The notes beneath the pieces were generated by a model that saw only the letters and a program-made list of their open reading frames with translations, searched no databases and had not been told where the DNA came from. A DNA stretch of 6,135 nt from an uncultured Muribaculaceae bacterium (GTDB taxonomy: Bacteria; Bacteroidota; Bacteroidia; Bacteroidales; Muribaculaceae), in the NCBI GenBank assembly GCA_910586455.1, contig CAJUHX010000015.1, positions 1-6,135 on the forward strand, in the 5' to 3' direction. Every line of letters begins with the position of its first letter. Position 1 is the stretch's first letter. The position numbers and the translations under genes were made by a program. Below, one piece after another: positions 1 to 6,135 of the stretch.

Positions 1-249
1 GTACAGGAAGGCGTCGATGCAGCTCTGGCCAAAGAATCGGACATCATCGTAATCTGCTCAAGCGACGACGAATACGCCACTTTGGCCCCTGAGGCATTCA
101 AGTATCTCGACGGACGCGCACAGTTCGTAGTGGCAGGCGCTCCGGCTTGCACCGACGAACTCAAGGCAGCAGGCATCGAGAACTTTATCCACGTTCGTTG
201 CAACGTACTTGACACCCTTAAGGAATTCAACTCCAAACTTCTGAAATAA
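1..249 (+). CDS. mutA: Methylmalonyl-CoA mutase small subunit, C-terminal end (partial)
   Basis: Reading frame 1 is open from the window edge to a TAA at 247-249 and gives 82 residues; the start lies outside the window. The fragment has the alternating strand/helix pattern of the end of a B12-binding-type Rossmann domain: SDIIVICSSDDEYA, then FVVAGAP, then a last segment containing AGIENFIHVRCNVLDTL. This matches the C-terminus of MutA, the small subunit, whose cobalamin-like domain does not bind the cofactor in characterised heterodimers and plays a structural role. The identification rests on this motif pattern together with the complete large-subunit gene 22 nt downstream in the same orientation, the usual order in Bacteroidales. 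The protein is cytoplasmic and pairs with MutB to interconvert succinyl-CoA and (R)-methylmalonyl-CoA, a step in propionate formation. Nothing in the visible part is broken. Confidence 0.9.
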   Translation, partial: VQEGVDAALAKESDIIVICSSDDEYATLAPEAFKYLDGRAQFVVAGAPACTDELKAAGIENFIHVRCNVLDTLKEFNSKLLK

Positions 250-271
250 TCCGGCGATAATCCATATAAAA

Positions 272-2404
272 ATGAGACCTGATTTTAAATCCGTAAATAT
301 CGAAAAAGACGCCTTCGGCGCAGCTCACCAGGCTCCTGCCGCCGGCGAAGAGTGGCTCACGCCCGAACTCATTCCCGTGAAGCCCGTATATACCAAATCC
401 GACCTCGAGGGCCTCGAGCACCTCAACTATATGTCGGGCATCCCCCCATTCCTGCGTGGACCGTACAGTGCCATGTACCCACTGCGCCCCTGGACAATCC
501 GCCAGTACGCAGGTTTCTCCACCGCAGCCGAATCGAACGCCTTCTACCGCCGCAACCTCGCTTCCGGCCAGAAGGGCCTGTCGGTGGCATTCGACCTTGC
601 CACACACCGCGGCTATGACGCCGACCACGAACGCGTGGTAGGCGACGTAGGTAAGGCCGGTGTGTCAATCTGCTCTATCGAAGACATGAAAGTGCTCTTC
701 GATGGTATACCTCTGAACAAGATGTCGGTGTCGATGACCATGAACGGCGCAGTACTCCCCGTACTCGCATTCTACATCAACGCCGGACTCGAACAGGGCG
801 CCAAGCTCGAAGAAATGGCCGGTACCATCCAGAACGATATTCTTAAGGAATTCATGGTGCGTAACACCTACATCTACCCGCCGGAATTCTCCATGCGCAT
901 TATCGCCGATATCTTCGAGTACACCTCGCAGAACATGCCCAAGTTCAACTCTATCTCCATCTCGGGCTATCACATGCAGGAAGCTGGCGCTACCTGCGAT
1001 ATCGAGCTGGCATACACCCTGGCCGACGGTCTGGAATACCTCCGCGCCGGCGTCAACGCAGGCATGGATATCGACGCTTTCGCTCCCCGTCTGTCGTTCT
1101 TCTGGGCTATCGGTATGAACTACTTTATGGAAGTTGCCAAGATGCGTGCCGCACGTATGCTCTGGGCCAAGATTGTAAAGCAGTTCAACCCCAAGAACCC
1201 CAAATCGCTTGCCCTGCGTACACACTCGCAGACCTCAGGATGGTCGCTTACCGAACAGGACCCCTTCAACAACGTAGGCCGTACCTGTATCGAGGCTATG
1301 GGCGCCGCTCTGGGCCACACACAGTCGCTCCACACCAACGCCCTCGACGAAGCTATCGCTCTGCCTACCGACTTCTCGGCACGTATCGCACGTAACACCC
1401 AGATTTATATCCAGGAAGAAACCCAGGTAACCAAAGCTATCGACCCGTGGGGCGGCAGCTACTATGTGGAAGCCCTCACCAACGAAATCGCCCACCGAGC
1501 ATGGGCACACATTCAGGAAATCGAGAAGCTCGGCGGTATGGCAAAGGCTATCGAAACCGGTCTGCCCAAGCTCCGTATCGAAGAAGCCGCCGCACGTACT
1601 CAGGCCCGCATCGACTCAGGTCGTCAGACCATCGTAGGTATCAACAAATACCGCCTCGACCACGAAGACCCCATCGATATCCTCGAAATCGACAACACCG
1701 AAGTACGCAAGGAGCAGATTGAACGCCTCAACGACGTAAAGGTTCACCGCGACGAAGCAAAGGTACAGGAAGCCCTCAAGGCAATCACCGAATGTGTGCG
1801 CACCAAGGAAGGCAACCTTCTCGACCTTGCTGTAAAAGCAGCCGGTCTGCGCGCTACCCTCGGCGAAATTTCCGACGCCTGCGAAGATGTTGTAGGCCGT
1901 TACAAAGCAGTAATCAGAACTATCTCAGGAGTGTATTCAGCAGAAACCAAGCAGGACCCCGACTTCCTGCAGGCCCGCCAGATGTGCGAGGAATTCGCCA
2001 AACGCGAAGGCCGCCAGCCCCGTATTATGATTGCCAAGATGGGCCAGGACGGCCACGACCGCGGCGCCAAAGTTGTTGCAACCGGCTATGCCGACTGCGG
2101 TTTCGACGTCGACATGGGCCCGCTGTTCCAGACTCCCGCCGAGGCTGCACGTCAGGCTGTGGAGAACGACGTTCACATCCTTGGCGTTTCGTCGCTCGCC
2201 GCAGGTCACAAGACCCTCATTCCGCAGGTAATCGAAGAACTGCGCAAGCTCGGTCGCGAGGACATCATGGTTACCGCCGGCGGTGTTATCCCCGCACAGG
2301 ACTATGACTTCCTCTACAAAGCCGGTGTGGCTGCCATCTTCGGCCCCGGTTCACGCATTCCCGCATCTGCTATCAAGATGCTCGAACTGCTCAACGAAGA
2401 ATAA
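272..2404 (+). CDS. mutB: Methylmalonyl-CoA mutase large (catalytic) subunit
   Basis: Complete 710-residue adenosylcobalamin-dependent mutase, EC 5.4.99.2, which isomerises succinyl-CoA and (R)-methylmalonyl-CoA by a radical mechanism in the cytoplasm. The substrate-binding TIM barrel covers roughly residues 45-410, a linker follows, and the B12-binding domain spans about 583-710. Tyr79 (in RPWTIRQYAGF), Arg197 (in EFMVRNTY) and His234 (in ISGYHMQEAGA) correspond at a constant offset of 10 to Tyr89, Arg207 and His244 of the Propionibacterium enzyme. In the B12 domain, Lys589, Asp593 and His595 fall in the DxHxxG motif (DGHDRG); His595, codon 2054-2056, is the expected lower cobalt ligand. SLAAGH (641-646) and the AGG turn (669-671) complete the cofactor site. 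The length suits a MutB subunit. The ATG at 272 has no Shine-Dalgarno site but an A/T-rich leader, which is normal for Bacteroidetes. It follows mutA by 22 nt, so co-transcription and co-translation are likely. No frameshift or missing key residue was seen. Confidence 0.97.
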   Translation: MRPDFKSVNIEKDAFGAAHQAPAAGEEWLTPELIPVKPVYTKSDLEGLEHLNYMSGIPPFLRGPYSAMYPLRPWTIRQYAGFSTAAESNAFYRRNLASGQKGLSVAFDLATHRGYDADHERVVGDVGKAGVSICSIEDMKVLFDGIPLNKMSVSMTMNGAVLPVLAFYINAGLEQGAKLEEMAGTIQNDILKEFMVRNTYIYPPEFSMRIIADIFEYTSQNMPKFNSISISGYHMQEAGATCDIELAYTLADGLEYLRAGVNAGMDIDAFAPRLSFFWAIGMNYFMEVAKMRAARMLWAKIVKQFNPKNPKSLALRTHSQTSGWSLTEQDPFNNVGRTCIEAMGAALGHTQSLHTNALDEAIALPTDFSARIARNTQIYIQEETQVTKAIDPWGGSYYVEALTNEIAHRAWAHIQEIEKLGGMAKAIETGLPKLRIEEAAARTQARIDSGRQTIVGINKYRLDHEDPIDILEIDNTEVRKEQIERLNDVKVHRDEAKVQEALKAITECVRTKEGNLLDLAVKAAGLRATLGEISDACEDVVGRYKAVIRTISGVYSAETKQDPDFLQARQMCEEFAKREGRQPRIMIAKMGQDGHDRGAKVVATGYADCGFDVDMGPLFQTPAEAARQAVENDVHILGVSSLAAGHKTLIPQVIEELRKLGREDIMVTAGGVIPAQDYDFLYKAGVAAIFGPGSRIPASAIKMLELLNEE

Positions 2405-2423
2405 GAGCATCATATCAATACAT

Positions 2424-2462
2424 AAAAAAGCACGCGAGTCAATTTGATTCGCGTGCTTTTTT
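2424..2462. terminator. Bidirectional Rho-independent terminator between converging genes
   Basis: Two perfect 14-nt inverted arms, 2424-2437 (AAAAAAGCACGCGA) and 2449-2462 (TCGCGTGCTTTTTT), enclose 11 nt that can extend the stem by a G-T pair and three further pairs, leaving a 3-nt loop. The GC-rich core GCACGCGA is followed by six Ts on the + strand and, because of the matching A-run, by six Ts on the - strand as well. It begins 20 nt after the mutB stop and ends 15 nt before the stop of the minus-strand gene, so it can terminate both units. Confidence 0.93.
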
Positions 2463-2477
2463 ATTATTTGTTTTGAA

Positions 2478-3488
2478 TCAGCGCACCAACAATTTATCGC
2501 AGCGTACATTGCCATGCGAATCTGTCTGTCGGCGGATATAGATGCCGGGAGTGAAACCGTCCGGATCTGCACCGGCGCTGCGGCCTTGCAAATCGTAGAA
2601 TCGTACATCACGGATGTCATTGTCATTAAAGACATCGGGCGCCGTAGTGGTTTCGCTCTCATATATGCGCATACTCGACAGCAACAGATTCTTGCCATGT
2701 CGCGGACGCAAAACTATTGTCGGATATAGATTTAAATCTCCTCCTTCATACACTTTAATCTGATAAGTAAATTCCACTTTTTTAACCGTATTATCGTCAG
2801 TAGCAATAGCATCGTTTACAAGCTCCTGACAGAATTCTTTATCTAATTTGTCACATATTGCAATGTTATATTCGGTGTTGTCAGATGAACTGATTTGATA
2901 CTCCAACACATAGTCGTGTCTGTGTTTAAAGAATAGAGGGAGAGAAGATGCCAGATTCCGGTTTTCAACTGATTCATCGGCCATATAGTTCATGCCTTCG
3001 GCGGTATTTTCCCAAATTTTGCTGTCACATGTCCAGTAATACCTCACATCTCTGTCTGCGAACTCCTTACACGATGGTTCCCAAGGAATTGGTTCATAAT
3101 CAATCTGAGTACCGAATTTATATTGTAATGGTATACATGGCTCGCTCCATTCATCGCCCACTTTAACCGATACCTCGTATACAAGAAGGGTATAATCGAA
3201 ACCGTCAGGATATTCATGCGAGAGCACATGGTCTGTAAATTGTGTGGCCGGGCCGTCAAGCACGGTGATTTTCGTCAGGTTACGGAATATTTTAACCTGT
3301 GAAACCTCAACGCCCTCAGGAAAGGGAGTCCCATCAGTGTAGCTGTCTGGCAGTTCCCAAGTAAAGATTCTGCATGTCGGATCTCCACCTGCAATCTTAA
3401 GACCAGTGGGAGCGTAGGGTTTCAGTGCAGCCGCGCAGACAGTCGCATGTGCTATCATCAGCAGCAATAAGATAATATTCTTTTTCAT
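2478..3488 (-). CDS. Secreted FN3-like protein with C-terminal sorting-type tail, unknown function
   Basis: A 336-residue exported protein from the ATG at 3488. A GTG two codons upstream (3494) is in frame, but the ATG opens a classical signal peptide: MKK, a leucine/isoleucine core, then a likely signal peptidase I site near Val-Cys-Ala-Ala-Ala around residues 17-21. The cysteine there lacks a proper lipobox. Residues about 23-123 look like a fibronectin type III domain: APTGLKI, a Trp in the second strand (FTWELP), KIFRNLTKITVL, FTDHV, then a Tyr-rich strand and GDEWSEP. Residues about 126-281 are beta-rich and acidic/aromatic with scattered cysteines; I could not assign this region to a family. 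The last ~47 residues (DVRFYDLQGR, FTPGIYI, DKLLVR) resemble a T9SS type A sorting tail, so export to the cell surface or medium is expected. It starts 11 nt after the C25 peptidase stop, suggesting one transcript and a shared role, perhaps as adhesin, substrate-binding partner or accessory subunit. That role is inference; no catalytic motif was seen. Confidence 0.85.
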   Translation of the reverse strand: MKKNIILLLLMIAHATVCAAALKPYAPTGLKIAGGDPTCRIFTWELPDSYTDGTPFPEGVEVSQVKIFRNLTKITVLDGPATQFTDHVLSHEYPDGFDYTLLVYEVSVKVGDEWSEPCIPLQYKFGTQIDYEPIPWEPSCKEFADRDVRYYWTCDSKIWENTAEGMNYMADESVENRNLASSLPLFFKHRHDYVLEYQISSSDNTEYNIAICDKLDKEFCQELVNDAIATDDNTVKKVEFTYQIKVYEGGDLNLYPTIVLRPRHGKNLLLSSMRIYESETTTAPDVFNDNDIRDVRFYDLQGRSAGADPDGFTPGIYIRRQTDSHGNVRCDKLLVR

Positions 3489-3499
3489 TGTCACGGTAT

Positions 3500-5836
3500 T
3501 TATAGTGATATTGTTTTAGTTCCTATTCTGACTCCGTTCTCTAATAGAGCTACCGCGTAAACGCCTCTGTTAAGACCGGACAAGTCCACGACAGCTTCCT
3601 TAGTGAAGTTATGAATTGATTCTGACTTGACTTCGTTGGAATACATGTCAAACACCTTGACTTCAACATCAGTAGACTCTATATCCTGATCAAGACTAAG
3701 TTTACAGGAGCGATTCGCAACTTGTACATTTAGTGAGGGGTACAGCGGTATGATTATATCGCCTATTGTGAACTTACCTATACTTTTTGGAACTCGATTT
3801 GGACCATATATCAGGATTTCGGCATCGCTTTCTATCATGCCGGTGTAATTCACGCCACCTACATAGCGGCGGGTGTAATTGCCTTCTTTAGAGCTAATCA
3901 CCAGATAGCAGCCCTCTGTCTTCGGCTCGAATTTAATGGATACCGTTCTTAATCCTGACACCCCACCGCCGGAATTAAACCGGATATCATATTCATCTTT
4001 ATCAAATTGGATAGGCGTTTGTGTGAACATCATCATGCTGGGGTCGCCAAATACATGGTAACGCTTCTTGGTTGTTATATCACTGGATTGAACAATTGAC
4101 TCTCTGTAACTTAATCCGGCTCTTAATATCTGGCCTAACTCAAGATTGGAGTTGTGATTATTGTCGGGTTCTGTTGGCGTAGCAACGGAATTTAATCCAG
4201 GGGTTGGCCATATTCCATTAAAAATACCGCATGCAAAATATGCATTACTGTATATGTACGTAAGATAAGATCCGGCAATAATTCCGACACATCCACCATT
4301 TTTATGCTTTAGAAATTTTTGAGCAAAATCATTTTGATCAAATTTACCGGTGAAACAGCTGATGCTGAAGACAACGGGAAGTAAATTACCATTAGAGAGC
4401 GTTGAAATGTCTTTAGTCGTAAATTGAGGTTGACCCCATAGAGTCACATCTCCATGACCTATGTATAAAGTATAAAAGCGACCATCATTTATAGCATTTG
4501 CAATTTGTGTATTTTTTAATATTGACCAATCGTAATGTGGATCTCTCAATTCTTCAGGCAATTTGTCGCCGTTTATAAAATACGTTGGTGTGGAACCTTC
4601 GGTAGCCGCATAGATTCTCTGTACGTCTTTATTATGCGCGATTACATAATCCCTTATTAATTCAGAAGGAGTGAGAAACCTATATCCCTCTGTGAATTTA
4701 TCATAATTTTTTGTCTGAAAATAGGAGCAGTGCAAAGATTTTCTGAAAAAGTCCTCATTTAGTGGCGGATTTAACTGGTAGTTTGTGATTTTATCAATCA
4801 CCGTTTCCAACTCGTCTGCATTATTTACAGGAATTCTTCCGATAAATATGTCTGCATCATAGTCTTTATTTCCATCCATACAGACATATTCCTGATCTGT
4901 CGGATATGTTTTCCCATGAGTATCAATGTACTCTGAATCTATTCCGTAGGTTGTGTTATTCGACGGAACATCATCGACTCCGCCCGCTATCAACACATAA
5001 TCCAGACCCTTGGCTGAATGGTATCTGGTGGAAATAGAGTCCGAGACAGCACTTGTGGTCCAATCGGATTTATAAATAGCTGTTGCATTGAAACCCATGC
5101 GACGTTTTGTTTCGACATAGCGGTCACATTGGCTTTTATATTCGGGAGTTGAGATAATCAGAAATTCCGGGGTATAAATTGTATTGAATCTATCAGTTGT
5201 AATATCGAGAATTCTGTTTTTAGTATTTCTTGGCTGATCAAATTTGTAGGTAAGGCGGAAGTTCAACTCATAATAGATACGAACCTTTTTGTTACGAGAA
5301 TCGTAAGAAATGGGCATAACTTCAACTTTCGCATATCTATCGCCATTAATTATCGCATATACAGGCTGCTTTATTAGCGTTTCTTCGGCAGTAATGGAGG
5401 AACTGACTATAGCCGGAACATTTGATTGTGAGTACACAACATCTTCATATGCGGGCAAATCAGGTCGTGCGGGTGTGAGTTCGTAATCCACATCAACATA
5501 ATTGCATTTTTCTATTGTAAGATTGACGGAAGAACATCCTTCGGGAAGTTTGTAAGAATCACGCCTGAATGGAACAGAGGGGGTTCCCGGCTCATCTGTC
5601 AGGCCAAAACCGTCAATCCTCATAAAGACTGTTCCGGGATATACCTCATCGTCATCCTGCACCATTATTTGGGATATGGTGTAATTGACGGATATGCCTT
5701 CATCATCAGATGTGACTGATCTCAAGGGCTTATTTTTCTGACTATTCCCAACTTTGGGAATGGGATTGAATGTTCTGACCGCGCCCCAAGCGAATTGGGT
5801 TACAAGCATCAGAAATAGTAAAAGGATTGTTTTCAT
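3500..5836 (-). CDS. Secreted gingipain-like cysteine peptidase, family C25
   Basis: A 778-residue exported protease. I choose the ATG at 5836 because it opens a textbook signal peptide (MKTILLLFLMLVTQFAWGA, cleavage near residue 19). The in-frame ATG at 5899 would hide the signal peptide behind 21 residues and lies almost at the predicted transcription start. Residues ~20-205 resemble the C25 propeptide region. The catalytic domain runs from about 222 (TPEFLIIS) to 599 (HVFGDP) and contains YVLIAGGVDDVPS and DADIFIGRIPV, both close to gingipain segments. His461 in YIGHGD (codon 4454-4456) and Cys494 in SISCFTGKF (codon 4355-4357) are the expected catalytic pair. An Ig-like segment (~609-693) and a C-terminal domain with VKVFDMYSNEV and GLNRGVYAVALLENGV (~725-778) follow, the latter typical of T9SS cargo. 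The order resembles RgpB of Porphyromonas gingivalis. It is too short to be the T9SS sortase PorU and, unlike PorU, carries a sorting tail. Cleavage specificity cannot be read with confidence. First gene of a two-gene unit; AT-rich compared with mutB. Confidence 0.93.
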   Translation of the reverse strand: MKTILLLFLMLVTQFAWGAVRTFNPIPKVGNSQKNKPLRSVTSDDEGISVNYTISQIMVQDDDEVYPGTVFMRIDGFGLTDEPGTPSVPFRRDSYKLPEGCSSVNLTIEKCNYVDVDYELTPARPDLPAYEDVVYSQSNVPAIVSSSITAEETLIKQPVYAIINGDRYAKVEVMPISYDSRNKKVRIYYELNFRLTYKFDQPRNTKNRILDITTDRFNTIYTPEFLIISTPEYKSQCDRYVETKRRMGFNATAIYKSDWTTSAVSDSISTRYHSAKGLDYVLIAGGVDDVPSNNTTYGIDSEYIDTHGKTYPTDQEYVCMDGNKDYDADIFIGRIPVNNADELETVIDKITNYQLNPPLNEDFFRKSLHCSYFQTKNYDKFTEGYRFLTPSELIRDYVIAHNKDVQRIYAATEGSTPTYFINGDKLPEELRDPHYDWSILKNTQIANAINDGRFYTLYIGHGDVTLWGQPQFTTKDISTLSNGNLLPVVFSISCFTGKFDQNDFAQKFLKHKNGGCVGIIAGSYLTYIYSNAYFACGIFNGIWPTPGLNSVATPTEPDNNHNSNLELGQILRAGLSYRESIVQSSDITTKKRYHVFGDPSMMMFTQTPIQFDKDEYDIRFNSGGGVSGLRTVSIKFEPKTEGCYLVISSKEGNYTRRYVGGVNYTGMIESDAEILIYGPNRVPKSIGKFTIGDIIIPLYPSLNVQVANRSCKLSLDQDIESTDVEVKVFDMYSNEVKSESIHNFTKEAVVDLSGLNRGVYAVALLENGVRIGTKTISL

Positions 5837-5913
5837 GGCTATATGTATTATATTAAGCGTCGTTTGTTTTGGGATAATGATACGATTCCAACTAAGCATT
5901 ATATTACTTTTTG

Positions 5914-5944
5914 CGAATATAAAAATTTATTTACACAAAACAAA
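5914..5944 (-). promoter_or_regulatory. Bacteroidetes-type promoter for the C25 peptidase unit
   Basis: Read on the - strand, TTTG (5944-5941) is followed by a 19-nt spacer and TATATTCG (5921-5914). The Bacteroidetes primary sigma factor consensus is TTTG, 19-21 nt, TAnnTTTG, so the -33 box and spacing fit exactly and the -7 box has one mismatch (C for the second-to-last T). Transcription would begin near 5905-5909, giving a leader of about 70 nt before the ATG at 5836. This also argues against the ATG at 5899, which would sit only a few nt from the transcript end. Confidence 0.6.
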
Positions 5945-6135
5945 AAAAACGTTAATTATTTAAGATATTTTAACACTATTACATCTGCAGATCTGACAAT
6001 AATTTCAAAAACTAAAAAATAGAATGTCAAATCTGAATTTAGAATAAAGATCGAATTATGGTGCTACGCGTGTTTTCACATAGGTTAAAAAAGTATATAC
6101 CGTGAACCACTGCCGCCACATTTCGTTTTTATGGT
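5945..6135. other. Intergenic region upstream of the C25 unit; no confirmed gene
   Basis: About 190 nt up to the window edge with no convincing complete coding region. Up to about 6055 it is strongly AT-rich and holds the inverted repeat listed separately. From about 6056 to the end the composition becomes more balanced. On the - strand two frames are open from the window edge: one ends at TAA 6058-6056 after 25 residues (containing EMWRQWFTVYTFLT), another ends at TAA 6087-6085 after 16 residues. Either could be the 3' end of a gene starting beyond the window, but both are too short to judge. No TAnnTTTG promoter box was found on the + strand here. Confidence 0.5.
5988..6035. repeat. Imperfect inverted repeat upstream of the promoter
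   Basis: CAGATCTGACA at 5988-5998 and TGTCAAATCTG at 6025-6035 are inverted copies matching at 10 of 11 positions, with 26 nt of A-rich sequence between. The left arm overlaps the small perfect palindrome ATCTGCAGAT at 5983-5992. The pair lies 44 nt or more upstream of the -33 box of the C25 promoter, a position where an activator could bind. Chance occurrence in AT-rich DNA is possible. It lacks a GC-rich stem and T-run, so it is a poor terminator. Confidence 0.35.

Noticed and set aside
227..628. Minus-strand open frame of 133 codons opposite the mutA end and mutB start
   Set aside because: It lies antisense across two well-supported genes and has no recognisable domain. GC-rich genes with C-ending codons produce such antisense frames routinely.
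665..1225. Minus-strand open frame of 186 codons inside mutB
   Set aside because: It is fully antisense to the conserved TIM barrel of mutB and its composition simply mirrors mutB codons. No leader or family motif supports it.
1792..2307. Plus-strand 171-codon frame inside the mutB C-terminal half
   Set aside because: It is an out-of-frame reading of the B12-binding domain, very rich in Arg and Pro, as expected for a frame-shifted GC-rich gene.
3489..3494. GTG at 3494 as start of the FN3-like protein
   Set aside because: It adds only Met-Thr before an ATG that begins an ideal MKK signal peptide; the ATG is the simpler choice, though the GTG cannot be excluded.
3500..5836. Identification of the C25 protein as the T9SS sortase PorU
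   Set aside because: PorU is considerably longer and is not itself exported by a C-terminal sorting tail of this kind. The length, layout and tail fit a gingipain-like cargo peptidase instead.
5754..5963. Plus-strand 69-codon frame with a hydrophobic segment near 5830-5900
   Set aside because: It is antisense to the peptidase signal peptide and leader. The apparent membrane segment is explained by the AT-rich antisense of that region, and no promoter was seen.
6060..6107. Short plus-strand frame MVLRVFSHRLKKYIP near the right edge
   Set aside because: It has 15 codons, no promoter or conserved feature, and lies opposite an equally plausible minus-strand frame.
1..6135. CRISPR array, tRNA, rRNA, insertion sequence or phage attachment site
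   Set aside because: No regularly spaced repeats, cloverleaf-like segments, transposase motifs or terminal inverted repeats were found on either strand.

Overview
The window looks like a piece of a Bacteroidales genome, with a gut commensal such as a Muribaculaceae or Prevotella relative the best guess. The evidence is the adjacent mutA-mutB pair that this order uses for succinate/propionate metabolism, starts without Shine-Dalgarno sites preceded by A/T-rich leaders, a TTTG-N19-TAnnTTTG-like promoter, and two exported proteins ending in type IX secretion system (T9SS) style sorting tails. Genus level is inference.

Left part (1-2404, + strand): the last 82 codons of the small methylmalonyl-CoA mutase subunit (mutA), then after 22 nt the complete 710-aa large catalytic subunit (mutB). 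MutB keeps all the expected substrate-site and cobalamin-binding residues. The two proteins form the heterodimer that interconverts succinyl-CoA and methylmalonyl-CoA. The block is GC-rich with many C-ending codons.

Junction (2405-2477): a strong, nearly symmetrical hairpin with an A-run on one side and a T-run on the other. It can end transcription from both converging units.

Right part (2478-5836, - strand): a two-gene unit read toward the left. The first gene (5836 to 3500) encodes a secreted gingipain-like cysteine peptidase of family C25, with signal peptide, prodomain, His/Cys catalytic domain, Ig-like domain and C-terminal sorting domain. Only 11 nt later comes a second exported protein (3488 to 2478) with an N-terminal FN3-like domain, an unassigned beta-rich middle region and its own sorting-like tail. 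A likely promoter at 5914-5944 drives both. The base composition is visibly more AT-rich than mutAB.

Right edge (5945-6135): AT-rich non-coding DNA with an imperfect inverted repeat upstream of the promoter. The last ~80 nt have a different composition and may be the tail of another minus-strand gene or a repeat unit, which cannot be decided from here.

The metabolic genes and the secreted peptidase unit appear functionally unrelated and meet tail to tail. The most interesting item is the peptidase with its co-transcribed FN3-like partner, which may be a split version of the protease-plus-adhesin layout of the large gingipains. No wholly new system is demonstrated.
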